DNA of 64,000 bases, taken from NCBI GenBank assembly GCA_021307315.1, contig JAJSPD010000033.1:452540-516539 (forward strand). The letters are read 5' to 3'. The DNA is from Bisporella sp. PMI_857. Taxonomy: Eukaryota; Ascomycota; Leotiomycetes; Helotiales; Helotiaceae. The notes under the pieces were generated by a model, which saw nothing but the letters and a program-made list of their open reading frames with translations, was not told where the DNA came from and ran no database searches. Position numbers and translations under genes: made by a program. Positions 45,108-56,276 of this stretch are shown here, piece by piece. Within the stretch, counting starts at the first letter, position 1. Each line of letters begins with the position of its first letter.

Positions 45108-47377
45108 ATGTTAAATCTCGCAAACATGCTTCTTCTATCATCAACTGAGAATACTTTTTCCGCTGTTCTGATCGGAACTTTTGCTGTAGCACTCTCTATT
45201 TTGTATGGAACCAAGCGGAAATATGAACCTGTGAGTTTAAAATCGATGAATAGACGCATTCTTTCTCTGATATTAATGTAAACAGCTACGAATTCTGCAA
45301 TATCCAGTTATCTGGGTTAAAGGGCGCATCAATGAATGGCGTTACCTTTACAATGCTCCGAGAATGATTCAAGAGGGTTATGAAAAGGTATGCAAAATTA
45401 ATAAACATATTCTACGACCCAAGACCAAGATATCTATGCCTAATACCTTACAGGCAAATGGAGGCCCCTTTGTGGTTCGCAGTCCTGGACTAAGTCACAC
45501 CTTTGTCTCGTCCAAGCAGTTCATCAAGGAGATTGATATGGCACCCGATTCCGTGCTGTCGTTGCAAGCTGCAGCCAAGCAAGTAAGTAGTAGCCAGACT
45601 CGGAGCTACGAGAGAGATATATTTTTCTCCAGGACTGACACTATCAAAAACAGGTTCTTCAACCACAATATTCCATGGCCAAGTTCAACTGGTTCGAGCA
45701 AAGGGGTATTGATACCACACCACTAGGTCGAACACTTCGCGGCCTGCTCACTAACAACATCCCAAATCTCTTGCTAGTAACTCGCGCAGGAAGTAATGCC
45801 ATCCTTGACCATCTCTTTGACGCAGAGAAAAAGCCACATTTAAGTGAAATGATGCGTCAAGCTGTAGCGAACACCAACGCCATCGCCCTCTTTGGGCAAG
45901 AACAAGGTATTTTTATCCCCTCAATTCCAAACTCATGAGTATATGAAACTTACGCGATGTTATTTAGCTAGGAACAAGGAGTTTATGAAGGCTGCCATTG
46001 ACTTCATTGAAAAAACCATCATTATAGCAGAGGTTGTACGACTGCTACCACCTTTCCTTGCTCCGTAGGTGAAACCCGCTCTCAAGAAAATGCTGCTCAA
46101 GACATTGAGCTAACACTTCAATCCCTTCTTAGATATGCTGGTCGTTTAATGGCCAGCCGCTTTACTTCACACAAGATTGTTTATGACACCCTTGTGCCTG
46201 TTGCTCAGCAGAGACTGGACGAGCAGGCCCAGGCAAAGCTAGGCCACAAGGTTCCTGAACATGTATGCTCTAGGATTCTGCTTTACCCTCTATCAGAAAC
46301 AACGGCACTAATTGTTTTTGAAATGTAAAGAAAGATTGTATTCAATGGGTCATGGAGCAAACCTCCAAGACCACCAAGCCATGGTCTGCAGAGAGAATCA
46401 TCCACGAGATCATGGCCTTATGGTTTGGCTCCGTTCATGCCATGAAGATGGTAGGTTATGAAGAGCTTTTTTAATATTTTTGGTGGGGAAATTTCAATGG
46501 CTAGCTAGCTTGCCTTGGGGTGCCACAGACTGATTTCCTGTGTAATAATAGAGTCTCGAATTCGCCATCCACGAGCTCTGCCTTCACCCAGAATACGTCG
46601 AGCCTCTCCGAAAAGAGTTCGAAGGCCCCGCATACAAAGTTTTCGAGGCAACGGGCAACGGCCTGCCACTAATGGACAGCTTCCTCAAGGAGTCCGCACG
46701 CCTGTCTCCCGTCGATAACCGTAAGCTTGCTTTCCAGTTCTCATGATATATTTGATTGAAATCTTGAAACTACTAAACTGACATTGTATCGCTCTCGACA
46801 GTAAGCACCAGGCGCAAGGCACTGCAGCCATTTACCCTATCGGACGGCACATTCGTTGAAAAGGGCCGCTGGATTTGTACACCGCTCAAGCCTATGATGC
46901 GGGATGCACGATATTACGCCCGCCCGCTCGAATTCCATGGCTTCCGCCACGTTGATGCCGCCACTCTCGCCTCCCTCGACAATGTCAAGTCGTTCGAGAG
47001 TCCGGAGCCGGAAAAAGCCTCTTCCATTACAGACATAAATGATTGGCAGATCTGGGGTACTGGCCGGATGGCGTGGTAAGGCTTACCCCTCTTCTCCTCC
47101 CCCCACCCCACCCTTGTTGTTGTTTTATGTGGTTCGTTTTTATCTGATCAAAGTCACCGGGCTTTGCTGACATGCATGCTCGTTTGTTTTCATCTCCAGT
47201 CCCGGGCGCTTCTACGCAGTTGCCGCTATGAAGCAGATCTTTGGTCTGATCGTTACCAAATACGACTGTGAACTTTCTGATCTGAATGCGCCGCGTTTCA
47301 CCTCCTGGCGCAATTGTAATGTCCCGTCGGCGGACGCCCCTGTTGTGCTCCGCTCACGAGCAAATGTAGTAGAATAA
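45108..47377 (+). CDS. P450-B: cytochrome P450 monooxygenase, intact
   Basis: Ten exons keep phase and give 524 codons: 45108-45230, 45286-45387, 45454-45582, 45654-45906, 45968-46064, 46133-46262, 46331-46450, 46552-46720, 46802-47075 and 47200-47377. The N-terminal anchor is AVLIGTFAVALSILYG. The K helix reads DSFLKESARLSP (E365, R368). The heme loop is WGTGRMACPGRFYA with Cys466, whose codon is split by the last intron (TG/T). The overall look (RRKALQPFTLSDGTF near residue 380) is of ascomycete P450s related to ent-kaurene-oxidase and other terpenoid enzymes, but the substrate cannot be told. It acts at the ER membrane with a P450 reductase. Neighbours are the DUF4267-like gene and, past a mariner insertion, an MFS exporter. 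Confidence 0.88.
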
Positions 47378-48069
47378 ATGTTGGAAGCTTTCCACATACT
47401 ATACTCGTGGTTGGCCAATGTAGCTTTAGTTTCGTGCAACGTACATACGAATTTTACCCTGAACACTTGAGATATATATATTTATGGATAATGGTTATGT
47501 GATAAAGCCCTTAAATTTACTTCTGTTTCGCAAGAATCATACGTCCTTATACTGTACCTACAAAATATTGGGGTTACAGTTGGGCCAGGCCAGAATCTCA
47601 CCCCGGCATATGCCAAGCATAGAATAATCCATGCCAAGAAAACGCCATTCGCATTTTCTATTGTGACGCGTACAATATAACTTTTAAACTCTGAAATAAA
47701 AACATTACAACTTTGTACTTTTGCGTTGCTTAATTGGCTCGACTATAGAAACTAGTGCAAGTGAATTTGTAGTTTAGTGTAAGTAGAATTCTTTATGAAG
47801 TATATATTTAGCATATGCCAAGCATAATTCTAACCAGATTTGGTTTTTCGCTTAAGGTCACCCAGGCTACAAATGGTTGCACAAAGAGTTGGGCCAGGCT
47901 AGAGCGTTTCTTGGGGTTTTGCCAAGGAATTCTCTAGCCTGCCCAACTGGAACCCGAAAATATTGTTGTCATTGTTGTCGGCTCCAAATGATAGAGTAGT
48001 ATATGCCCTCCATCCCAAGAGATATACCACCAATAGACTGGCCGAACCCATGTCATGTCCGATGATACT
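47378..48069. other. intergenic
   Basis: AT-rich. The phrase GTTGGGCCAGGC occurs twice (about 47581 and 47890), and GCATATGCCAAGCATA occurs twice (about 47606 and 47810). No gene is supported. Confidence 0.45.
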
Positions 48070-49388
48070 TACAGTAGGGTGCAAAAAGTCTCGACACCCC
48101 CCCCTGTAGGCCAAGAGCTTTCTATGCCTAATTCGTACGCGTCGACATGGCCGCTTTTTGAGAGGATTTTGTAAACAACAAGACGTTCTACAGCTACAAT
48201 GGGTCGTCGACAAGAGGTATCCCCTCAAATGAGGGCTCGAATCTGTGAGCTACGCTTTCTTCAATGGTCATACAATCGAATTCATCAAAAATACCCTGAA
48301 ATACCTTTATCAACGATCAGAGGCGTGATTCAACGCGCATCTTCTCAAGCCAATTTCAAGTCAAAACCACGTTCTGGCCGACGTCATGCTCTTTCTGATG
48401 AACAACGCGATCATATATACGACATTGTCAATCATACGAATCCTCATATTAAGCTGCGAGATCTATTGCGCGAAGTCGACGACGTAGTCAAAAAGCGATC
48501 CCTTCAAAGCTTACTACGAGAAATGAATAAAAAAAAATGGCTTCAACTTAAACGACCTGCTATTCAACAACACTACGCAGACGCTCGATTAGCGTGGGCA
48601 ATCGATTATCAACACTATACTTTGAATAATTGGAAAAAGGTTACATGGTCGGATAAGTGTACAGTAGAACGAAAAGTTGGAAAAAAGCCTATTTGGACTT
48701 TCGTACGGCCAAAAAATCAAATACGAGAAAGCGACGTACAACCTGTTCAAGCTTCTGGCAAAGAAGTAAAAAAGATGCTTTGGGCCGCGTTCGGGCATGA
48801 CAGGCGGACGGGATTAGTACTTCTTGATAGTGATCCTTTAGCTCCACGTCAAAAAGTCACTTCTTGGGTTATTAAAGCGTTATATCAAGCTTTTCTTCCT
48901 GATATTATAGTAGAAGAAGGAAAGTTTATGCACGACGGCGCAGAACCACATAGAAAGCAGATTGTAAAAGATATTTTGAGAGAAATGAGTATTCGAGTCA
49001 TGTCATAGCCCGCGTATTCTCCTGATTTGAATCCTATAGAGAATCTATAGGCTTTAATAAAAGCAAAGTTATATCGATTACATCCTGAACTTGAGCATGC
49101 TCCTGATACGGATAAGACTTTGGATGCTCTGATTAAGAGTGCTCAGGAAGCATGGCATACTATAGATAATGGGATTTTGTACAGATTAGCTACTACTATG
49201 GAGGATCGAGTTTAAGCTGTAATAGATAGTAAAGGATGGTACACTAAATATTAATATTTGAAGCTTCAAACCACCAGGTTGTTTACAAAATCCTCTCAAA
49301 AAGCGGCCATGTCGACGCGTACGAATTAGGCATAGAAAGCTCTTGGCCTACAGGGGGGGGGTGTCGAGACTTTTTGCACCCTACTGTA
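48070..49388 (+). mobile_element. Tc1/mariner-type element with near-identical 109-bp inverted repeats
   Basis: Both ends start CAGTAGGGTGCAAAAAGTC and are inverted copies over about 109 bp (48072-48180 and 49278-49386), differing mainly in the length of a C/G run. TA duplications stand at 48070-48071 and 49387-49388. It sits between P450-B and the MFS gene. Such similar ends indicate a young insertion, although the transposase already carries stops. Confidence 0.92.
48199..49251 (+). pseudogene. Tc1-like transposase with in-frame TAG stops
   Basis: The frame opens at MGRRQEVSPQMRARIC. A homeodomain-like DNA-binding part (IHQKYPEIPLSTIRG) and RSGRRHALSDEQRD follow, then the catalytic domain. 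WSDKCTVERKVGKKP carries the first Asp and MHDGAEPHRK the second. The third acidic residue is in YSPDLNPIEN. TAG interrupts the frame before PAYSPDLNP and again after IENL, both positions where the family has Trp, and once more after TMEDRV. These fit TGG-to-TAG and CAG-to-TAG changes of RIP type. Length without the stops (about 350 codons) is normal for the family. Confidence 0.85.
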
Positions 49389-49735
49389 CTTTCCCCCTGT
49401 AGTAATGCACATCACATTACGCCGCGATTAATCAAGCAGTGCGCCACATCCGTGCATGGCGCATATTACCCGCTGAACCAATCCTCTTTACCCATCACCA
49501 ACATGTCCTACCGCAATACCAAAAACAGACCTGCCAAGGCTACAAAACGCGCATATCCAATAAATGCCGAACAAGATATCTTTTACCGGCAGAATTGCTC
49601 TGCAGTCGCAAGCGAGCTTCGAAAGGTGCTCGTCGCAACCCTTACCCACAACTACCTCCCGGCCTTGCTATTGCCATTCTACTCCTCTTCTTCAGACCAA
49701 CTCTTCTCGCGACCAACGGACGAGCTGCCTAGATA
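49389..49735. other. MFS upstream region
   Basis: Presumed promoter and leader of the MFS gene. ORFs of 80-120 codons in all frames look like shadows; none is supported. Confidence 0.4.
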
Positions 49736-51439
49736 ATGGCTGCTCCTGCTTCCAAGGAAGTGGACCAAAGAGCCGAGGAGCACACCGAGCTACGGCCTCT
49801 CCATGAAGGCAGCAACAGGGCGGAAGAAGCCCAGATGGAGATAGGAACCCCAGAAGAGGCCGAGTTCAAGTCCTCGTGGTCCCTCTGGTGCATACTCGTA
49901 TCTCTGTCTCTCTTTTCCTTTCTCAGCGCTCTTGACGGCACCATCATCACCACCTCACTGCCGACCATCACGCGCGAGATTGGTGCCAGCGGCGAGCAGC
50001 TCTACCTGTGGACCGCACAATGCTTTTTCTTCGCGTCCACCGTGCCCCAGCCACTCCTCGGACAGGTTGCCAACATCTTTGGCCGCCGCAATCCCTTCTT
50101 TGCCGCGATCGCGCTCTTCACGCTGGGCAGTGGCCTTTCTGGCGGTGCTCGCAGTTCCGCTATGCTGATAGCTGGCCGCACCGTCCAGGGCTTGGGCGCG
50201 TCCGGACTCTATGTGTTTGCCGATATCATTATTTGCGATCTCGTGCCCCCGCTCTATCGCGGGTCGTACTTGAGTTTTTTCTTCACGGCCGCTGGCATCG
50301 GTTCAACCATCGGTCCTCTTGTAGGTGGCGCGCTGGCCCAAGCCGACTGGCGTTGGATATTTTATCTCAACATCCCCATATCTACTATTGGCTTCTTCAT
50401 TTTGGTCTCGCTTCTCAAAGTAAACTACACACGCAACGCCACTTGGGCGTCCGCTCTTAGACGTCTCGATATCTTCGGTGCTCTCATTTTTATACCTTCT
50501 ATATTCGCTATCCTTTTTGCTCTGATTACTGGGGGAATTCAGTACCCATGGTCTTCTTGGCGCATAATTCTACCTCTCATCCTCGGCATTTTTGGTTCGG
50601 CATTTTTTTTCGTTTACCAAGCAACTCCTTCCCTCTGTTCCGTTCCAAGTGTCCCTATTCGTCTACTTACGAACCGGACCTCTGCTACGGGCTTCCTCCT
50701 CGTATTCTTCTCTTCCGTCATCCTTCAGGCTATATCCTACTTCCTACCGCTCTATTTTCAAGGTGTTAAACTCACCTCGCCTTTACTCTCTGGTGTTTAC
50801 TACCTCCCATTTTCTCTCGCTATCCTTCCGTTTGCTGGAGGCGGAGGCTGGCTACTGTCCAAATATGGACGTTATATCCCTCTCCACTACGCGGGATTCG
50901 CATTACTTATTATAGGCTCTGGTTTGTTCTCAATTCTTGATGCCGGGTCTTCGGCCGGCCAGTGGATCGGATTCCAGATTATCTCCAGTGCCGGGGTGGC
51001 GATAATATTTACAACGTCTTTGCCGAGCACCCTAGCGCCGCTAGACGAAGCTGATGTAGCTGTAGCAACTGCTATGTTTTCCTTTGTAAGGTGCTTTGGT
51101 TTCGTGTGGGGCATAACCATCGCCGGGATTGTGTTCAACGGACAAGTGAATACGCACTTGTCTCTGGTGCAAGACACGAATATTCGGGAGATGCTGAGCA
51201 ATGGTGCAGCTTATGATTTCGTATCGACTGGTCAGATAAAACAACTGACAGATACAATTACCGAAAGTCAAGTAATAGAGGTATATGTGAAGGCGCTTAG
51301 AGTGGTCTGGTTGGTTATGGTAGCCGTGGGACTATTAGGGTTTTTTTGTATACCGGTGGAGAAGCATGTCGAGTTGAAAAAGTCACATACCACTGAGTAC
51401 GGTCTGGAAAAGAAGCAGAAAAAGAGTGAAAAGGTTTGA
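49736..51439 (+). CDS. MFS exporter, DHA2-type (14 TM expected)
   Basis: A single-exon ORF of 567 codons. The acidic N-terminal tail (1-48) is followed by multiple hydrophobic helices and family motifs: SALDGTIITTSLPTI (65-78) in the first helix, QVANIFGRRNPF (about 104-115) in the loop 2-3 position, and TVQGLGASGLY further on. The basic C-terminus is KKSHTTEYGLEKKQKK. DHA2 drug:H+ antiporters export toxic compounds and metabolites across the plasma membrane; this layout is also usual for exporters in fungal metabolite clusters. No disruption. An LTR begins only 11 bp after the stop codon, so transcription termination may use retroelement sequence. Confidence 0.9.
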   Translation: MAAPASKEVDQRAEEHTELRPLHEGSNRAEEAQMEIGTPEEAEFKSSWSLWCILVSLSLFSFLSALDGTIITTSLPTITREIGASGEQLYLWTAQCFFFASTVPQPLLGQVANIFGRRNPFFAAIALFTLGSGLSGGARSSAMLIAGRTVQGLGASGLYVFADIIICDLVPPLYRGSYLSFFFTAAGIGSTIGPLVGGALAQADWRWIFYLNIPISTIGFFILVSLLKVNYTRNATWASALRRLDIFGALIFIPSIFAILFALITGGIQYPWSSWRIILPLILGIFGSAFFFVYQATPSLCSVPSVPIRLLTNRTSATGFLLVFFSSVILQAISYFLPLYFQGVKLTSPLLSGVYYLPFSLAILPFAGGGGWLLSKYGRYIPLHYAGFALLIIGSGLFSILDAGSSAGQWIGFQIISSAGVAIIFTTSLPSTLAPLDEADVAVATAMFSFVRCFGFVWGITIAGIVFNGQVNTHLSLVQDTNIREMLSNGAAYDFVSTGQIKQLTDTITESQVIEVYVKALRVVWLVMVAVGLLGFFCIPVEKHVELKKSHTTEYGLEKKQKKSEKV

Positions 51440-51450
51440 AAAACAATACT

Positions 51451-51683
51451 TGCCACGGCCCTGGTCCTATCTCGCTTAGAGCCCCTTGGGGCTAAGCCCC
51501 TGACACCACAGGGCCTCGCTTACACTGGCCCCTGGCCAGTCTCCTGTATATAAAGCACTGCTTTCCTTCCCTTCTTCTATCTGTAGCTTGTTCTTTTCGA
51601 TATATCAATTAAGAGTCGTTCACACCTTTAAGTCCTTCTTGAGAACAACCGATCGAAATCCCTGTTCGCTTTGAGTTGTTACA
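51451..51683 (+). repeat. LTR (5' LTR of an older, plus-oriented chromovirus copy)
   Basis: It starts TGCCACGGCCCTGG and ends TTGAGTTGTTACA. It includes GTATATAAAGC as promoter and AGCTTGTTCT at 51585-51594. A primer-binding-site-like AGTACAAGCT follows at 51686-51695, complementary to the LTR motif with one mismatch. It is directly downstream of the MFS gene. Confidence 0.85.
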
Positions 51684-52004
51684 TTAGTACAAGCTCTACA
51701 AACCTTCCGGGGACGGAGCTTAATAATATCCCTTTCTTTTGTATTGAATCAGAACCGCGACGACAATTCCACGACGCCATAGACGAGGTCTATAAAGATA
51801 TATGCCAAAGTCAGCCTAACTTCTACTTTCAGCACATAAGTCCGTGCACCCCCATTTGGATCACCTAAATAGGCGAGAATCAACTCCACGAAAATTAAAA
51901 TAATTAAATAACTACTCAATTTCAATACAATCCAAAGTAGAATCAGACTTATTGGACTCTTCTTCATCATCCTCTACAGTTATAGCCTCCTCTGCAGCCA
52001 ATTG
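51684..52004 (+). mobile_element. leader remnant of the older chromovirus copy
   Basis: This sequence matches the region just inside the 5' LTR of the full element at 52-58 kb (for example ACAAACCTTCCGGGGACGG and GTATTGAATCAGAACCG), but in the opposite orientation. It is cut by the insertion of that full element at the AATTG target. Confidence 0.75.
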
Positions 52005-52258
52005 TGTAACAACTCAAGCTGAACAGGGATCTCGATCCGTAGATCCAGGTGGAAGGACTCAAAAGTGTGAACAACTATCAATTGCTATAACTAAGAGAAC
52101 AAGCTACAGACAGAAGAAGGGAAGGAAAGCAGCGCTCTATATACAGGAAGCTGGCCGGAGGCCAGTATAAGCGAGCTCTAGGATGTCCGGTGCTGAGCTC
52201 TGTCCGAGCTCTGGGGTGTCCGGTGCTGAGCTCCGTCTAAGAAGTCAGGGCCGTGACA
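52005..52258 (-). repeat. 3' LTR of the chromovirus
   Basis: 254 bp, plus-strand view TGTAACAACTCAAGC ... CAGGGCCGTGACA. Nearly identical to the LTR at 58270-58523 (I noticed about four differences), so the insertion is young. It contains a duplicated GATGTCCGGTGCTGAGCTC-type unit. Confidence 0.92.
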
Positions 52259-52366
52259 TTACCCCCCCTTCCAGCATAGCTTGCCCTCAAGCTATAGCAA
52301 AAATAAAAATAAAAATAAAATAAAAATAAAAATCCACTATTTTTTTTTTAGCTTATGTAGCCCGTT

Positions 52367-53152
52367 TTACCCATTATCATTCAAGCGATCAGCTGGTTCT
52401 TTGCCCTGCAAATAACAGTCAAGCCAGTACTGCAAGTTCGCCGGAGGACTCTCAGCTCTAGGGTACTCGTCGTAAAAAGCTCTAAGCTTGTATGGCGCTC
52501 CTTTAAACCCTTCGGCGTCGTAGAATACAGGGTCATGGTTTACGCCTATCCACTTGACTTGATATTGAAGCTTTCGGCGGTATTTCCGGCTTTGCAAAAC
52601 CTGCTCGATTTCCTACTCCGGCTGTTGATTGTAAACTACAGGCACTGGGGGCTCCTGATGCTAGCCTGGTAGCGGGTCACTAGGGTCTTTCCGCAAAAGT
52701 TCCGGTGCAAAAACGTTATAGAGCTGATTGCCTTCTGGAAGCTTCAAGCGATATGAGTGACTTACTTGCTTAGTGATTTTATATAGGCCTTTATTCTGGT
52801 AGCCTAGTTTTCGGCTTGGCCGTTCACTAGTCCAGTTTTTTGTCGAAACCTATACTTTGTTTTTGACCTTAAAGTCGACTGGCCGTCGGTGTTTGTTAGC
52901 TTGTATTGCCTGTTGCTTTTGGGCTTTGGCCATTCCAGTTTTAGCTTATTCCCAGGCTTTATAGATTCTTTCAATACAGGCTTGAGCATCTTTCCGGGCT
53001 TCTTTAATGTGCTGTGAAACCGGGACAGGGTCTTTAAGACGGACCCAGTCTATATCCATTCGAGGATGATACTCTAGCTCGACCATAAAAAAAGACAGTT
53101 CTGTAGAGTGGTGTGGCAATATAGCTGCCGCGTAATCTACTGCATGAATCAA
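52367..53152 (-). pseudogene. chromovirus integrase C-terminal part and chromodomain
   Basis: Positions 52946-53152 (HAVDYAAAILPHHSTEL, then MDIDWVRLKD) are the integrase C-terminal region. Positions 52367-52597 carry the chromodomain: SRKYRRKLQYQVKWIGV, a tract with FYDAEGFKGAPYKLRAF, then a short tail to the stop. In other elements chromodomains bind modified histone tails and steer integration. Stops lie between the two parts. Confidence 0.8.
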
Positions 53153-53206
53153 AGTAGACCAGTTGTCTTGAAAAGCATTAGCAAAAAAGCGAAGGCGCTA
53201 GTCGAT

Positions 53207-54022
53207 CTACTGGTTGGCGTTTTCAGTTTGGCCGTTCGTCTGAGGGTGGTATGCTGTAAAAAGCTTGAGTTTAGTGCTTAGTAGCCGGCAGAATTCGTCC
53301 CAGAACGCGGAAACAAACTGAAGTCCTCGATCCGACACAATAGTAGTAGCTGGGCCGTAGTATTTGTGAACGTGCACTAAGTACAGCTGAGCTATAGTTC
53401 TAGCGTCGACCGTTTTTTTGCAAGGAATCGAAATAGGGCGCTTGCTAAGCCTGTCTATAAACACACATACTATATTTATGCTTTCTTTGTCGGGAAGTAT
53501 ATTTTTGAAATTTACTGATATGTACTGCCAAGAACGGTCCGGTATTAGCAGTGAGTGTAGAAGTCCTGGGGTTTTGTCTTTAAGAACTTTAGCTTTGCAG
53601 CAAGCATAGCAATTGTTGACGAAACGCTCAATATCGTCGTTTATTCCGAGCTAGTAGTACCGTTCTTTGATCAATTTCTTTGTCTTGCTTTGGCCTGGGT
53701 GAGCTGTCGCTAAGCTACAATGTGATGTCGTGATCAAGGCTGTACGGACTGATTTCGCTACTACAAGCCGGCCTTCTTTTTTCAGCAATCCGTTTTTTAG
53801 ACTATAGCTTCTTTTGCTTTCTTGACCTAGCTTTCGGGCATAGTCTAAGTTTAGAGCAGTCCGGTTAGCCTGAAAAATCTCGTCGATTAAGTCCAGCTGT
53901 TTTTCTATTAGCGACAAAAACAAGGCTATACGGTTCACTTCGAGCTTCTGCAAAATCTGGAGGTCAAGCTGTACTGGAGATAAAAAAGTTTGACTCCGAT
54001 TATTTCGCTTTGCTTGGTCCAA
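53207..54022 (-). pseudogene. chromovirus integrase, zinc-binding and catalytic parts
   Basis: Positions 53651-54022 end in SLATAHPGQSKTKKLI, the start of the H2C2 zinc finger, and NCYACCKAK follows in the next part. Positions 53207-53464 carry the DDE core: MFIDRLSKRPISIP, IVSDRGLQFVSAFW with the second catalytic Asp, and AYHPQTNGQTEN with the Glu. Beyond, ANQ-stop-ID-stop-RLR shows TAG where relatives have W and Q. Integrase joins the cDNA ends to host DNA and makes the 5-bp target duplication seen. Confidence 0.85.
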
Positions 54023-54198
54023 GCTTTTAGTTTAGTTTTGTCGTGTTAAGGGGTCAGCTTTGTTGTGCTTGCTTGGCTTGTAAGATATTTTAAAATAGTA
54101 TCGAGAAAGAATTTCAGCCTAGCGAGCTTGTTTAGCTGAAAGCAGCTTGCTAGACATGAAGTATTCTAGGGCTTTGTAGTCCGTAATTATGTCGATAT

Positions 54199-54401
54199 TG
54201 TCACGGCACGTAGGATAGGAGCAACGGCTCAAAGTAATACGGGTAAGAATCGAGAATAATAGAACTACAGAACTATGGAAGTAGAAAGGGAAGCCTATAT
54301 ACAGGAGTTCGGATCACGTGACGTGCTACGCGAGTGTCCCCACGGGTGCCTTACAGGCCGTCAGGCCTTATAGAAGCCGTAGGCGCGCCAGCGCCGTGAC
54401 A
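54199..54401 (+). repeat. solo-LTR-like 203-bp insertion inside the chromovirus RNase H
   Basis: It starts TGTCACGGCACGTAGG and ends CCAGCGCCGTGACA, with flanking perfect GATAT duplications (54194-54198, 54402-54406). A TATATACAGG promoter-like motif lies in the middle. The 5-bp duplication and TG...CA ends fit a solo LTR. The inner part does not match the other LTR families in the window. It is the youngest insertion in this stack. Confidence 0.9.
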
Positions 54402-54406
54402 GATAT

Positions 54407-54737
54407 AATCTTTAGTGCTTTCGAGCTCGGCACGCTAATACTGCAAAGCTTTAACAATAGCTAGCATTTTTTTGTCGTGGATTGGGTAATTAGTCTCTGC
54501 AAAGGCTATCGTTTTAGAAAAATACCCTACAAAATGCTACTCGCCGTCAAGTCTTTTCTGGGAAAACACAGCTGCTACTACTGTGTCAGAAGCATTCGTT
54601 TCAAGCATACACTGGCTGTCTACGTCGTAGTGAGCTAACAAAAGAGCGCTCATTAGCATAGCCCTAAGCTTGTCGAATGCCTGAGTGCACTTGCTGTTAA
54701 AAACAAACTTATAATCAGCACGAGTCAACTGGGTCAA
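54407..54737 (-). pseudogene. chromovirus RNase H, split
   Basis: The frame contains DYKFVFNSKCTQAFDKL and CMLETNASDTVVAAVFSQ. Retroviral RNase H domains have E-T-D-A-S here, so the catalytic Asp has become Asn (a G-to-A type change). The rest of the domain continues left of 54407 and is cut by the insertion at 54199-54401. Confidence 0.8.
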
Positions 54738-54869
54738 CAGTGCTGCAATCTAGCTGTAGCTCCGAATGAATTTTCTGTAGAAATTGCAAAATCCTAGAAA
54801 AGATTGAACTTCTTTGACTGTTTTAGAAAGTTCCCAGTTTTTGATTACTTGTATTTTGTCTGGATCTAC

Positions 54870-56174
54870 TTAAATGCCGTCAGTCGAAATAATAAAGCTT
54901 AAGTACTTTGTTCGCTTGACACTGAATTTACACTTTTTAATGTCGGCTTGTAAGCCTGCAGCTTGCAATCGGTCGATTACTTGCTTAACGTGTGCTTTAT
55001 GCTGTAGCTCGTTTTCAAAGTAAATTAAAATGTCGTTAAAATATACTGTGCAAATTACATTCAACAAATCCCGAAAAGTGTTGTTGATATAACTCTGAAA
55101 AGTAGCCGGCCCGTTCGTAAAGCTAAAAAGCAAAACTTTGTACTGGAATAAACTATAGCGAGTACGGAACGCTGTAAACTTTTCCGATTCAGGAGAAATC
55201 CGGATCTTGTGGAAAGTTTGACGAATGTCTAGCTTTGTGAAGATTTTGGCTTTGCTTAACTTAGCCAACGTTTCGTCGATTAATAGCAACGGGTACCGGT
55301 TCTTTTTAGTTAATGCGTTCAGTTTTCGGTAGTCGACACAAAAACGAAGTAAGCCGTCCGGCTTTCGTGCAAACAGAACAAGTAACGCAAAAAGAGCTTT
55401 GCTAGTAACAACAAATCCTTTCCTCAAATTGGCTGTCAAGTAGTCTCGTATAGTCTTAAGTTCTTTAATTGAGTGCTTGTTTAAATAACAAAACCCTAAA
55501 GTGTTGTTTCCTGTAAGCTCAATTCTGTAGTCGATACTTCGGTGTGAAGCTAAAGTATTTGATTTTTGCTTTAAGAAAAAGGCTAAACGACTGTAGTAAG
55601 TACTAAAGACTTTGTTTTCTAAGAATTCTTCCGGCTTAACAGGCTGCTGTTTTTGCTTCCGATTTTCAATTATTCGGTCTAAGCCGTCTAAAGTAATTGA
55701 AAATAACTCAATTCTTTGCTGTCGAGCGTTTAGCATAAACCTATTACTGGAGATCATTTTGATATTTAGATGTGCACGCCGGCCAGGCCAGCTACTTTTC
55801 TCTGCTTTAGCGAAGCTTCCTGGCTGAAGTTCCGGCTTGACTTTCGGCTGGTAGTCGTAAAAGCGTAAAAGCTTTTTAGCTATAAGCTTCAAGTTCTTGC
55901 TGGTTTCCCGGGCCCAGGTTGGCCCGTAAGCGCTAGCTCGGTTGTAGTTTTGGCCAGTTGTGACAAAACTTGATTTCTTCAGCGCAGGCTGTTGGCTGTT
56001 TGGCTGAATAGCTAGCTGAGTAGCTTGCTGAACGGCTAGCGGAACGGCTAGCTGGTCAAACAAACGGTTTTTTGCTGGCAAAGCCTGAGTTAGGCTTACT
56101 GTTAGAGCCTTGATCTGAATACCGTCCTGGCGCTTTTTGTCGTTCTTAGCGATTGCTTTGTCTCGGCGTAGCAT
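54870..56174 (-). pseudogene. chromovirus reverse transcriptase
   Basis: A 434-codon open stretch. RT motifs in order: FCVDYRKLNALTKKNRYP (about residue 283), FTKLDIRQTFHKIRI (motif A, first catalytic Asp present), QYKVLLFSFTNGPATFQ, and VYFNDILIY where the catalytic pair should be Asp-Asp. Here it reads N-D, with Phe for the usual Leu; both changes fit C-to-T/G-to-A mutation. The RT is therefore catalytically dead even though the frame is open. RT copies the element RNA into cDNA in the particle. Confidence 0.88.
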
Positions 56175-56276
56175 GTCCTGCTGGTATTCTACTTGAATTT
56201 TCTGAGGCCGAATGTTGTCTCGTAAGTAAGTAGCTATAGTTTTTGAATAAGTATGTGCCGGTGGAAACTTCTGGGG

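Noticed and set aside
52276..52345. A-rich repeat (AAAAT)n as a LINE tail
   Set aside because: It sits just inside the 3' LTR of the chromovirus beside the polypurine tract and belongs to that element's 3' untranslated part.
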